Made by a program: the position numbers and the translations under genes
Assembly (NCBI RefSeq): GCF_958298935.1
Contig: NC_084921.1
Coordinates: forward strand, 72,001 to 136,000
Direction: 5' to 3'
Length of the DNA: 64,000 bases
From: Phragmites australis
Lineage: Eukaryota; Streptophyta; Magnoliopsida; Poales; Poaceae
Shown here: positions 23,966 through 35,733 of the stretch, piece by piece
Layout of the letters: the number at the start of each line of letters is the position of its first letter
Numbering within the stretch: the first letter of the stretch is position 1
The notes under the pieces: model-generated
The model's input: only the letters and a program-made list of their open reading frames with translations
What the model was told of the DNA's origin: nothing
Databases searched by the model: none

Positions 23966-26861
23966 CCCTACATAAAAAACAGATAAAAAGATATAAATTA
24001 GTGATGAGTCATTATACGACACATCACTTATATAGCATCGGGTCGTGATCGGATATAGCCCCGTCACTTGTTGTAGATTATAAGTGACTGATTATAATAC
24101 TACCCATCACTTATGATATAGGTGACGTGTTTAACTACACCTGTCACTTATTATCTGGTCATAGGTGATGAGCCTCCCTACTCTAGTCATAAGTGACGAG
24201 TCGTATTACGACCCGTCATGTGTAACTTGGCATAGGTGAGGGGTCTCCTTACACAACTAATAAGTGACGAGTAATATTATAACCCTCTTATGACTTTGAC
24301 CTGTTATAAGATCTGACCCACTACTGCGCGCGTTTAACAGACTGGCCAGCTCTACGCGCGCGCAGTAGATCATTACCTGTCACCTATAACTTATATGTAC
24401 ATAAGCCGAGTCAAAGTAAAATATGATGAGTAATATTCTTAACATGTCACATTTTACTTACAATAAGTGACATGTGATAATCATAGGTGATTGGTGACAT
24501 TTATCACCTATCACCTATAACTTATATGTATATAGGCAGAGTCGTCCCCGCATGCACTCCTATCATTTTACCTAAGTCATTTTGCTCACACGCGCTAGGG
24601 TTTGCCGCCTCCCCGTGCCCTCCACCAAGCCGGTAGCCATCGTCGCCTAGCCCATAGTCGTCGTCGCTGTCTAATCCCGTCGCCGTCACTGCTGAGCCCA
24701 TCCCCGTCCCCGCTGAGCCCATTGCTGCCTTCACCGCCGAGCCCATCGCCATCACCGCCATCGGATCCCATCACCATCGCCGCTGTCACCCTCGAGCCTG
24801 TCACCGCCCCCACTAACGACACCCTCGGGTCCCCGCCCCCGTCGGAGCCCCACCACACTCGAAGCACCACCGTCGCTCAAATCCCGCCCCGACGCGGTTC
24901 ATCACCGGCCATCTACCCCGCCGCTGCATCTTCCCTGTGCACCCACGCCGCCTCCCCGTGCTCCTCGGCGTCCTCGCTGGTAAGTACGATCGCCGCTCAT
25001 TCTCACTAGCTAGATCTTGTAGAATGGAGATAATAGAGGAGAAAGGGGAAGAATAGTTGATGTTTTCATTGCTTAATAGTTTGGAAATGATGTCTTTTTT
25101 AGAATATGTTGATGAAACGAGCTCAATTGTTGACATGTGTTGCAATTGATGAGCTAGCTCTTTGGTCATTTTGCATTGCTTGATGCTTGGAGGTTGTACT
25201 AGTGGCTTTAGCTAGCTCAATTGTTGACATGTTGCGTTGCAATGAAATTTTTGTTGCATTGTTCAACTTGATGCAGACCATATAATAGGCAGGTGCGGTG
25301 AGTAGGCATTGGTCAACTTGTTCAACTTGATGTTTTTGTTGCTTTGCATGGTTTGTATGCCGAGATGATATGTTTATCAATTAGTTACTTAAGACGGTTG
25401 GTATGTTAATCAAACAAAGAGAGAAGAGAGTTAGTATGGCCGGTCAATTAAGATAAGGAGTGTTAATTAGTTTTGTTGTTTGGTTGGTTCAATTCTTGGT
25501 TAAATTGAATTGGCCGTGATTAGTGAGTTAATGATCATAGAATGGAGATAGAGGAGGGTTTCCATATGAGCAACGTTGCCGAATAGAAGATGCTTTGCCG
25601 GTTTGGAAAGATTAAAGATTAGCTCTAGTTTGGTTTAAGGGGTTTAAGCAATAGACAAGTACATCTACACATGAGGATATAGCCAAGCAAATTCGATCAA
25701 GGTTTGCGAATAGAATATTTGATCAATGAAAAATATGTTTGCTCATTGCCTTCAAATGGTTATTTTTTTGAGTTTATTGCCTTCAAATTTGAGTTTATCT
25801 GATCAACTAATTACTATGAGCTAGATGTGTTAGGTCTTAGCGGTTCTTAGTCGATTTATTACCATACTTGGTTATGCCACTTAGAGGTGATTTAAGTAGA
25901 TCTTGGTGGCTTGAGGTGCTAGGTGTGATCTGAATGGAGCTTTATGATATGAGTTTGAGTACTTTGTTTTGTCACAACAACCATGTCCATGTTGATGCTT
26001 TAAAACCTTGAGAACTATATCAGGTTCTATTTGCTAGCTGAAATATTTCTGCTATTCAGTTCATAATTACCATCTGACATGTGTGTATGTGTGCATGTAA
26101 TCCATAGACGATCAACAAATAGACTCATGTCAGGTTTAACATGTGCAATAGAATAAATATGGTCTTTTTGTTCAGATTGTGTAGTCATCATTGCAATGCC
26201 TAAGTGTAGCATGATCTAATCATAATATCTCTAGTTCTTGATTGGTAAGAACAAGATCATGATTGTGTGCTTAAGCAAAGCCTTTAACCATTAGCTTTTC
26301 TCTCAGTTTAATTAAGGCATAATCATGTTAGTGTGCTTTAGCTGGTAATATCTAAATCATCAAATCAGGTTGTGAGGTCTTATGTAAGTTGATCGGAACT
26401 TTGTAACACTTGTGATTCTGTAATGAATTGATTGGAACTTTGTAACTTCTGCGATTCTGTGATGAAGTGAGTTCTTATATAAATGTGTTTGTCGATATAG
26501 ATTTGGATGCATTACTATTGTTTGCAGGGAGAAGACGACTGCTAAATCCTGGCTACGCTCCAGGATGAAGGCAGGAAGTAGGACATGCCTTCAGGGAAAC
26601 ATACACATAAGTGACTAGTAACATCTTTACCCATCACTTATGTTAATACATAAGTGATGGGTAACCTATTCACCCGTCACTTATGTCTTCTCTCATGAGC
26701 TGTATAGAAAATCACAAGTGAAAGGTTAAAAGGTTACCTGTTACCTATGACATCATTAGTGATGGGACCCTAATCATCATTTATGCCTTATGGGTGATGG
26801 CTGTGGGACCCGTCACCCATGACGGTTATCACTCATCACCCATGACTTTTTTCACGTAGTG
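23966..26861. mobile_element. CACTA element B with AAT target duplication
   Basis: The right end is TTTTTTCACGTAGTG, and the left end CCCTACATAAAAAAC is 13 of 16 identical to its inverse. AAT flanks both sides (23963-23965 and 26862-26864), the 3-bp duplication expected for CACTA. Subterminal AAGTGACGGGT(C)AT repeats crowd 23995-24300 and 26600-26850. The interior has a GC-rich exon-like block with a donor at about 24980 and an acceptor-like TTTGCAGGGAGAAG near 26525, but no transposase. It is 2896 bp long. Confidence 0.8.
24590..24990 (+). other. GC-rich exon-like block inside CACTA B
   Basis: A Pro/Ser-rich open stretch is built from repeats of GAGCCCAT-type sequence and ends in a good donor (CTGGTAAGTACG). 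It resembles the first exon of a CACTA-encoded or captured gene. No domain is recognisable, and the apparent protein follows from CCN-rich composition. Confidence 0.35.
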
Positions 26862-27413
26862 AATCCTAAATTCATAGGTCGTTGTTGTTACTTCCGCAGA
26901 TTTAATTGGTGGCGAGGAATACTGCATCTAGCCATTGGCACGCCCATAACTAGATTAACTTTGCGCTTGGTGATTGGAAGTACCTTGCTATTTGGCACAC
27001 GTAACTCCATAGACTCCACATCGATCTTTTCCACCTGCCAGTAGAAAAGATCCCTGCTCTCAAGGGCATCAAGATTGAACTTCAGGAACTTCCCTCACCC
27101 AAGCTTACTAATCTCTTCCCGCTAGTCCAGTGACAACATCTTGAAAGCAAACTGGTTTTGAATTGTGCTTTACGTCAAAGAAAATAAATGGTACAAAAAT
27201 ATAACAAGTAATTTACTGATTAAGGGAACTCTATTTTTGGTTCAATGAAAGCTAAAAGTACACATAAACATGACAAAGTATTTATAGAGTATGAAATATA
27301 TATTTTCCGGTTCAATGGAAAGTGAATGGTTCAAAGAAAATTGAATGGTTGTTTGCTGTTATATAGTTACATGCTCCTTCACCATCACCTCCTCGACATC
27401 TAGCTTCCTAAAC

Positions 27414-28530
27414 TTTTTTTTTTTTGAAAAAGAAACTGGCAGGAGATTTGAAATTTTATATTGATAGAGTAGGAGAAAGTATAAAGTCTTCATGAGACAA
27501 AAAACAAAAAACAAAATAAACCTAACTAGGGCCGTGAAAGAAAAGTCGTTAGTCTCTTTGCTCCCACAATGCATCATGCCCTAGCCTCCTACTTGATTTT
27601 TGCCACCAGGGCGATCATCGTATTCTCACAGTGTTGAAAAATTCTCCCATTCCTTCTGTTTCATAGCTCCCATACTATAAGGGTGATGAGAGATCTAAGG
27701 GCCCTAGGCGGCACTCCTTGCATGGAGCCGATTGTTGTTCACCATTGCTTGACTGTGTCAAAGGCATTCCATGCTGTTGTGTAGTTGGTTCTCCCAATGC
27801 ACCAAGTGTAGATGGCCTCCCATACACACTTAGAAAATTGACAGTGTGCAAAAATGTGGATCACCGACTCATTTGTGGTTTTGCATAATGGACAAGTCTC
27901 TGGTTTAGTCACCCCCTCTTTATGAGCTTGTCTGCAGTCCAAATTTGATTTTGGAATGCAGGCCAGGAGAGGAACTTGCACTTTGCTGGTGCCAATACTC
28001 TCCAAATTAGTCACTCCATATCTGAGATGTTGATCCTAAGAACCGCGCTTGGTAGACTGAGGCCGTTGTATACTCTCCATGGGAGGTGAGGTTCCAAGTG
28101 ATAGCATTGGGGACATTTTCATTCAACTAGACCTGTTGAAGGTGTGCCCATAGGAGGGCAAATTCGACTAATTGCCAGGCGGATGAAATAGCAATAAAAT
28201 TGATGTTCCGCACCCATGTGTTGTTGTGCATAGCCTCCCTCACCTTCTATTTCTTCCTTTTGGAAATCGCGAATTTGTTTGGCGCTATCATCTTTGATGA
28301 TTCCCCTTGGAGCCATGCTGAGTGCCAGAAACTTGCCTTTTCCCCCATTTTTGATGATGATCCTGGTAGCCACTGCAAAGAGTTCCCGATCCGTGTTAGT
28401 GAAAGGTGTAGGCATCCCAACCCATGGTTTATTATTCTTCGTCCATTCATACCACATCCAATGAAGCCGGAGATATCTTGTGAATTTTTTTAGGTTTAGG
28501 ATGTCGAGCCCCCTAAATTGGATCAAGTGA
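27414..28530 (-). pseudogene. LINE (non-LTR) 3' end with poly(A)
   Basis: On the minus strand 28526-28120 reads RGLDILNLKKFTRYLRLHWM, WYEWTKNNKPWVGMPTPFT and related text, the region after the reverse transcriptase in plant LINEs. 28014-27739 gives the zf-RVT segment with CPLCKTTNESVIHIFAHC and FSKCVWEAIYTWC. A diverged tail follows. It closes with a run of twelve T on the + strand (27414-27425), which is a poly(A) tail on the element strand. Stops and frameshifts break it, and the endonuclease and polymerase core are missing by 5' truncation. Confidence 0.8.
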
Positions 28531-28629
28531 TGACAGTCTTGGAGATCGCTGTCTTGATGTGTAGGAGGTTCAAAATCTCGTCAATTGTGTTGAGTTGAGG
28601 ATGTGATACATATACATATACATGGTGCC

Positions 28630-30115
28630 CTCATAGAGAAATATAAAGTCCTACAAACTAGCTAACTGAACGTCGAGTCATGTTGTGAGACTAGAGCTGA
28701 AGACACGATCAGGAAGAATGATTCATCCGTTTCTACACCCCCTGTCAGTTTGTGAATCTTTTGAACTGATGGACAAACGTTACAAAATTCCTTGAATACA
28801 TGTGAAGGCAAACGTTTGGTCATAATCTCTACAAACTACTATTGCGCGGGGACATGCAAAACCCGAACTTCACCTAGTGTGACCTTCTCTTTGACGAAAT
28901 GTACATCAAGCTCAACATGCTTAGTCATTCGATGATTGATAGGATTTTCAGACGTGTAGATAGCTGAGATGTTGTCACGGTAGATGACAGTGTTGATGTT
29001 GATATGGAATTATGTAAGTTGCGAAGAAGGTTCTGTATCCAAGAACACTCGGGTGTGGCATTTGCCACACCATGGTACTTGGCCTCTAAACTCAACCATG
29101 ACACCACAATTTGGTGTTTAGAGGACATGAAATCATTGAGTCACCGAAGAAGATGCAATATCCAGACGTAGACCGCCTAGTGTCTGGGCAACCACCCCAA
29201 GTCACGTCGGAATAGGCCACAAGTTCATTGGAAGGAGAGGCATGGAGCTGAAGGCCATGGCCGAGTGTACCATGGATTTACCTGAGGATGCGTTTGAGCA
29301 AGGACTAGTGGACATCGGTGGACGCATGAATGTGCAAACATGCTTGGTTGACACAATAAGTCAAGTCCGGCCATGTAAGCGTCAAGTATTGGAGGCCACC
29401 AATAAGACTCCGGTAGAATGTGGTGTCATTGCAGAGTGTGCCAAATGACGCTGAAACTTTTGGCTTGGTGCAGGCTTGCAATTTGCCATGCTAGCACGCT
29501 CCAATAATTCTTCAGCATACTATTCTTGGTGGAGAAAAAAACCAGATTCACTTTGGTGCACCTGAATGCTGAGGAAGAACTTAAGTGGCCTGAGATCCTT
29601 CATGGCAAATTCATGTTGGAGGCAATCAATGATGCATCAAAGTAAGCTGGAGGAAGACACCGTGAGCACGCTATCATCAACGTACAATAAGAGGTATGCC
29701 ATGCTAGAGCGGTTGTGATACACGAAGAGGGAGGTGTTAGAGATGGTTGAGTTGAAGCCGATGGAGCAAAGGTGGCCAGAGAAGCACTGGAACCATGCAC
29801 GCTACTTGCTTTAGTCCGTACAATGATTTGGTCAGGAGGCAAACATGGTCAGGGTGGTTGGAGTCGATAAACCCTGCTGGCTACTGACAATAGACCCGTT
29901 GTTGCAGATGGTTGTGAAGAAATGCATTCTTCACATTCATCTGGTGCACGGGCCACCGTCGAGTAGCGGTGATATGCAGCACAACATGAATGGAGGCTGG
30001 TTTTTACCACCGGAGAGAACGTTTGGTCGAAGTCGATTCCGGTGCATCGGCTGAAGTCGCAAACGACCCAACGCGCCTTCCGGCGATCGAGCGTGCCATC
30101 TGGACGGAGCTTGTT
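28630..30115 (-). pseudogene. Ty1-copia reverse transcriptase/RNase H fragment
   Basis: The minus strand gives the copia RT block KLRSDGTLDRRKARWVVCDF with the family's FSPVVKT. Near 29690 the catalytic block AYLLLYVDDSVLTV retains YVDD. Then come FAMKDL..LKFFLSIQVHQSE, the [20 protein letters not shown] box, and RNase H motifs (LVAYSDVTWGGCPDTRRSTS, GYCIFFGDS, SSKHQIVVSWLSLEAKYHGV). The tail has HVELDVHFVKEKV. Several stops and frame changes occur. Gag, protease and integrase are absent. The upstream side ends where an LTR-like block begins (30122). Confidence 0.85.
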
Positions 30116-30121
30116 CCTGAA

Positions 30122-31420
30122 TGTAACATCCTGAGTTTTTAACGTGTTAATTAATTACAAATTTCACTCTAAATTAAAACTTTTTGTGATTAATTAAGTT
30201 AAATAAAATCAAGGAAAATATATACTCAAATATATTAACTGGACTAGGTATACCAAAATGCACTAGAGTTGTTTTCAAAATGATCCCTGCATTAAATTGG
30301 TTCATATGCAATGTTTTATGGTTTTTATGGTTCTTTATGTGGAGATTTGAAATTGAATATATCTCAATTTCAAATCTATTCTTAGATTTTATTCAGCCCA
30401 GATCCAAATTGAATTTGAATCTTTTTTATTCAAATCATCTTCGAAATCTCAAGATCCATGTCCAGATCACAGTTTCAATATACTTACCTGAAATTGATCC
30501 TAATCCAAAGTCAAATCCAAATTCAAATGCCTCAATTTGAATTTAAACTTAATTCATTTTCCCTTTTTACTTTTTCTTTCTCCCTGGGCCGAATCTCCCT
30601 CCCCTCTCTCTGTTCTAGCCCACAGGAGCCAGGACGACCTCTTTTCCCTTTCTCCTGTGAGCGCATGCCGTTGCAACCCCACACGGCCCATCCCGCGTCC
30701 CCGGCCCATCCAACCGCGCTCGAGCTCAACCGCCCACATGTTGGTCACCCGTGCCCTTGCCTCCATCGTCTTCCTCCCTCCTCACGTGCGACACAGTGCC
30801 GCGCTATCCCTTGCCACTGTGCCGATCGCCTTCCCTTGGGAAATATCACTATGACACCCTCCACGCTCTGTGTCTCTGTGTGTGTGTGTCTCTCTCTCTT
30901 CCTATGCTCGCGCCACCCACACCACTATGCAGCGTGACTTTCGCACCCACCCCGTGCGTGGACGGCGTAGAGAGCCCATGCCGCGGAAAAATGGTGGGTG
31001 CCAACGTCTGCCCAACTTCACGCGCCCACCGTATCACTGCACCCCTTCCCCTCTATAAATAGTGTAGCCGGGCCCTCTCCTTCCCCTTTCCCCAATTCAT
31101 TGCCACCACCGCCACCATTGCACGACACCATAGATCGCCATCGTAGATCCACTGTCCACGTGTTACTAAGGAGCACTAGGAGGATGCCGTCGTCCCTGTG
31201 CTGTCGTCCATTGACCAAAAGCCCAACGAGAGGCCACCCATGCCGGACGCCGAGCCACTTCGCCACCACCTCTTCGACGCTCCACCGTCCGCCGTCGAAG
31301 TTCTCGCTGTTCTTGCTCTCGATGAGCATTCCAAATTCTCTCCTTTAGGAGGTTTTGTCATGAATGGGTTTTTTTTTGATAGATCTAGATCTAGATGTAG
31401 ATCTAGATCTAGAGGGAGAT
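30122..31420 (+). mobile_element. LTR-like block, possibly gypsy LTR
   Basis: It begins TGTAACATCCTGAGTTTT, a start seen in many grass LTRs, directly after the broken copia fragment. The first part is AAATT-rich, then pyrimidine- and GC-rich. A TATA-like CTATAAATAG lies at about 31052, followed by a CCACC-rich leader. The right end was not found, and no duplication or partner LTR is present. The many open frames here (30458-31461) reflect composition. Confidence 0.35.
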
Positions 31421-31604
31421 GGAGAGAGAGAGTAATGAATTCACATTATTTGGAGCTATAAATTTGCGCAAATGTAGATTCAATTACATAGACATATTAT
31501 AATCATAACAAACCCATTTTCCTTATTTTCTAAAAAAATCTTTTAATTATGATTTTCTAATTAATTAATTAATTAATCAATCTAATTTTGTGGTTGAAGT
31601 TAAA
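31421..31604. other. Short AT-rich spacer
   Basis: No feature beyond an ATTA-type simple repeat near 31560-31580. Just upstream (31378-31410) is a short repeat of TAGATC(T/G). Confidence 0.4.
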
Positions 31605-32762
31605 GATGGACATAGCATGGATGTACGATGCACCAAGATATGGAAAAAATATACATCAAAGGACTCTCTGCTTTTGTTGAAGCCACCGAGAAAGACGCTT
31701 TGACTAAGAAGACAAAGGAAATATAATGTCCATGTTCTGATTGCAAGAACAAAAAATTATGGGACAAATCAAGCATAATCAAATCACTCTTGATCTTGAG
31801 AGGTTTTGTCGAGGATTAGACATATTGGTACAATCACGACGAACAACGTACATGCGAACCAAACGATGACATCGCTGTTGATCAAGTGGATGGTGATGAT
31901 GAGGGAGTCGAAGGCGACACTGATGTTATGTTGGACGATGATACTAAATTCGATATGGAGGAAATGTTGCGCCACACAGAACTGCATGTTTTAAGGGACA
32001 CAAGAGGTTTAGATAATTTTGAGGCATTACAGAAGGCATCGAATGAACTTTTGTATTAGGAATCAAAGGGTTGTGATACATAGTTTATGATGTTGCATCC
32101 AGTGCTTGAACTTCTAAGGTTGAAGGCCAGCAATGGATGGTCCGACAAGAGTTTCTTGGGTCTATTGAGTCTCTTGGAAAACATGCTTTCGAAGCCTAAC
32201 TCATTGCCCACCACCACTTACCAGGCAAAGAAGTTTATCTGTCGTTGTCATTGGATGTGTAAAAAATACACGTATGTCCAAACCACTGTATCCTCTACCG
32301 TAAAGAGTACAAAGCCTTGGATAGATGCCTAGTGTGCAATGCGAGTTGGTACAAGAGGAATGATAATTGTGAGGACAAAGATGCTTTTGCCAACGCGAAG
32401 AAGAAGAAGAAGAAGAGAAATGCTGGTCATGACGAAGAAGACACTTCTTCCAATGCGGAGAAGAAGAGAAGAAGTCCTGCCATGGTGATGTGGTACCTGC
32501 TAGTGATCTTCTGCTTGCAGCGTTTGTACTCGAACCCTAGGGACTCTGAACTGATACGTTGACATTTTTGATAAGCGCAAGAAGGATGGAACTAAGCTTC
32601 GACACCCCGCTGATGCTAGCCAATAGAGAAAGTTCGATGCCATGTATCTAGAACCAAGGAATGTAAGGTTCGTGTTGAGTACCGATAGAATGAAGAATGA
32701 GGAGGAATACAATCAGTTCGATGACGTACCACCTTCGAAAATACAGAAAAGGTCAAACTTGT
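31605..32762 (+). pseudogene. CACTA (En/Spm) TNP2-type transposase, N-terminal part, broken
   Basis: The start MDIAWMYDAPRYGKN matches the conserved beginning of plant CACTA transposases. Then follow a CPCSDCKN-like cysteine patch (TGTCCATGTTCTGATTGCAA), an acidic stretch, and MEEMLRHTELHVL. The core region has LLRLKASNGWSDKSFLGLL, NSLPTTTYQAKKFIC, then CLVCNASWYKRN, a Lys-rich stretch, and WYLLVIFCLQRLYSNPRDSE. It ends ...EPRNVRFVLSTDRMK. Several stops and frameshifts are present. The second half of the transposase domain is missing. Confidence 0.85.
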
Positions 32763-33069
32763 AGAAGCAACCTTCAATAGATCTGTGATGCCCTAAATAC
32801 GCCTTGATAGTGTAGAGAAAATAGTTCAAGGCAATTAGTGCCATGCTATGCAAATTATTTTCCAATGTGACAGAACCTAAAATTTGTATAAATTTAGGAT
32901 ATGCTTTAATTTATATCGAGGACTTGTATACATGATATAAGAATATGCTTTAATTTATATCGAGGGTATGTATGGAGTAATAATATTTGTAATTTATATT
33001 TAGGGCATGCATTAACAAACAAGCATAATATGTAATAGAAGAATATTTCCTAGAAAAAATAAAAAAATA
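32763..33069. other. AT-rich DNA
   Basis: There is an imperfect direct repeat of ATATGCTTTAATTTATATCG at about 32899 and 32945. No gene is visible. Confidence 0.4.
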
Positions 33070-35733
33070 ATCAGTGCTGGTTCTAGGTAAAAACTAGGAC
33101 TGATACGTTTCCACATGCGGTTGATCTAAGAAATCGCTTGTGAAAATGCATTTCCATAGGCGGTTCATTAGGTCAACCATCTGTGGAAATGCATTCTATA
33201 TATATATATCCCACGTGAGGCCCCAAAAACCCTAGTCCATTAACAAAATTTGCCTGCGCTATCAGGCTGCTAAGTTAACCGCGCCCTCTCCCTCCGTCCG
33301 CTGCGCTCTCTGCCTCCGGTATCCGTTCTGCCAACATCCGCCGCCACGCACTCTCCCTCCCCAATGATGAGGGCCACCCCGCGACACCATCGCCCCTGAC
33401 GAGGTGGGGCCACCCCACGCCTTGTCCCCACACAGAGGAGGACCGCACCGCTGTCACCAAGGAGGAGCCGCCCGAACCACCACCGCCGACACTGAGGACC
33501 ATCGAAGAGAAGCCGCCCGGTCGCTCGCGCACCTTCTTCATCCCACCATCAACGTTGCCTTGGAGGAGTAGGTGTCCGCACCGACAAGCCCAACCATCAT
33601 CGTCACCCGCACCGACAACCTCTCCCGGAGTCTGAGGGACTACGTCCACCTCGCTGCCAACAAACCAGTGTGGTGAGTAGCCATTCCCCCTTTATACCCA
33701 GTCGAGCCATCGTAGCCGGTGCTCTGGCTGAGCCATGGTCCTTTCTTGTGCTCTCTGTGATGCCTGGCCATTGTGCCGCCGTGCTCTAGGTGATGCTTGG
33801 CTATCGTGCCACTAATATTTTGACAGTTTTGTTTGCATCTTTGGGAATGAATTGCTCATTGCTCAATTAGCACTTGGTTTTAGATGTCTGCCAATGAAAT
33901 TTCATATATGTTGTTATTCTATCTATTGATATGTATCTTCAACATAAAAGCCATGGCCATCATGTTGTTTTCACAACCAGATTGTGCATCAAGTTTTTTT
34001 GAGCTATGTATCTCGTTGGTGTTACATATAAGCACTGACACAAGAGCTCCCTAGATAGATCTCTAGTTGAGGGGTAGAAAAATGATAGTGGCTGATGGTA
34101 GGAAAAATGGTTGCTACTTTGGAGGTATGAAGTTTGTTTGTTGATAGGACAAAAGGTGGCATGTTTTGGTGATCTACTTGTAGCTATGTACAAAGAAAGA
34201 TTGACATAATAACATGTCAACTCACTGCAATGTTTCCAATTTATTTTTGTAATTTTTTTCCTTTGCCTTTACAAGGAGGATATGTGTAATGATTATTAGC
34301 TTGTGACATAAATTAAAAGTGCTTTCCTTTTCCACTCCCAAGTGTGATTATTCATATGTGCTTGTTGCAAACAACTATAATGCATGTTACTTGAGAGATG
34401 AAGGTAAATTTAGGTCGACACAATATTGATAAAGAACTAGGAGTTGTCAGTCTACAATGCTATTGTCGACGGGTCCCTTCTAATTGACCTTTTTTTGTTC
34501 CACTTGGAGGTACCATTTCAATCTCCTCATGCATATCTGCAACAAATTAAAACTATATATATGACTACCAAAATTGATATATAGTCTAACATATATGATA
34601 TATCATGTACTTTTAGTACATTTATATCATACAAAAATAAAACACATATATTTGAAAATGATAATTAATTGTATGAGTTTTTAGTAAAAATAGAGATGAA
34701 TTAATAGCTTCTGTTCAAAAGATGTTTTGTTTGTACATCGCATTTCAATAGTACACAAAAGCAAAGAAAAAAAAAATCATGCATGGTACACCAATAGGGC
34801 CTACAAATAGGCCCATATATAAATCATTTATGGATTGATAATTACTTCTTGATATTCGAATAGGGTCTACAAGTGGTACGTAACAAAAGGCGGGATACAC
34901 GATATGGCCAAGCCAGATGCAATGACGGTCCTAGAGGACATAAGTCATCATTGCGCTTGCACCTTCTTATTTGGTTCCGTTTCCGTTGTCAGTAGTGTTT
35001 TAACTCTTTTAGTTGTATTTTCATTTCAGACACGGATGATCGAATGTACCCACACCTCGCTCAAAGACGAATATATCCAAAACGTCTAATGTGACATTTG
35101 CCGATTCATTCTGCATGAAGTCATTCACAAGAGTGGCAGATTTTTTGACCTCGGAGGTGAATTAGCTAGCCATCTGAGACTGTGTGAGTGGGAGAGGTAT
35201 TTTTTTAGCAATGTTTACTTGTGATGTAAAAATATTGTACTTGTGAATAATATTGTACTTGTGTTAAATATTGGAATTGTGTTGATTCAAATGCTGTTGA
35301 AATCTGCGATGTTGAAATCTGTCTTGAAAATGTGTTGAAATCCGGAGGAAATAAAATATATGCTATTATTAATTTTTAAATAAAATATATACCACAGGCA
35401 GGTTCTTATATCATCCGCCTGTAGAAATCTATCTATCTATAGGTGGACGCTAAAGTGCGCCGCCTGTAAAAACCATTTACACAGACGGTTCTATTAAGAA
35501 ACCGTCTGTAAAAATAGTTTTCGATAGGCGGTTCACTTAAGAAATCGCCTGTGAAAAGATGTTCCCTAGGTGATTCCGTAAGAGAATCGTCTGTAAAAAT
35601 AGATTTTCACATGTGATCTATTTTGCACATAAGGAAATCGTCCATTTCCACAGGTCTTCGATCGCAGACGGTGTACTAAACGCCTGTAAAAACGGGTTAC
35701 GAATCACTTCTAAAAATAGTTTCTGTAATAGTA
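33070..35733 (+). mobile_element. CACTA-like element C
   Basis: Subterminal repeats of the type GGCGGTTCACTTAAGAAATC and CGCCTGTGAAAA occur at both sides (33105-33195 and 35395-35700). The right end TTTCTGTAATAGTA is close to the inverse of a CACTACTACAGAAA-type terminus. Inside is a GC-rich exon-like block (33245-33670) and an Ulp1-like tail near 35040. The left terminus could not be set; the first bases (33073-33110) carry a different subterminal phrase, so a composite is possible. Confidence 0.5.
35028..35223 (+). pseudogene. Ulp1-protease-like C-terminal tail of a CACTA protein
   Basis: The frame reads TSLKDEYIQNV, a TAA stop, then CDICRFILHEVIHKSGRFFD. This is close to the conserved tail (MCRFIMHEV...G.FFD) of Ulp1-like proteins in grass CACTA transposons. 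The catalytic His/Asp/Cys part is not recognisable upstream. Confidence 0.5.

Larger units (their letters stand above)
23640..27170 (-). pseudogene. Plant-mobile-domain/Ulp1-type protein fragment, split by CACTA B
   Basis: On the minus strand, 27120-26865 reads KFNLDALESRDLFYWQVEKI, then MELRVPNSKVLPITKRK and VNLVMGVP. This pattern is common in grass plant-mobile-domain or Ulp1-associated proteins of transposon origin. CACTA B interrupts it. The other side (23962-23640) continues with LIDRKISIGRLEQEIQKHIV and, in another frame, DINWCRALVQDLRDAAYDW. The reading frame is continuous across the insertion point if the element and one duplicated triplet are ignored. Stops and frameshifts elsewhere show it is dead. 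The family assignment is by pattern only. Confidence 0.5.

Noticed and set aside
24602..25009. 135-codon Pro/Ser-rich + frame
   Set aside because: Low-complexity composition inside a CACTA element; kept only as an exon-like block, not as a protein.
30458..31461. Multiple frames of 60-159 codons
   Set aside because: They sit in an LTR-like, pyrimidine-rich block and have no domains.
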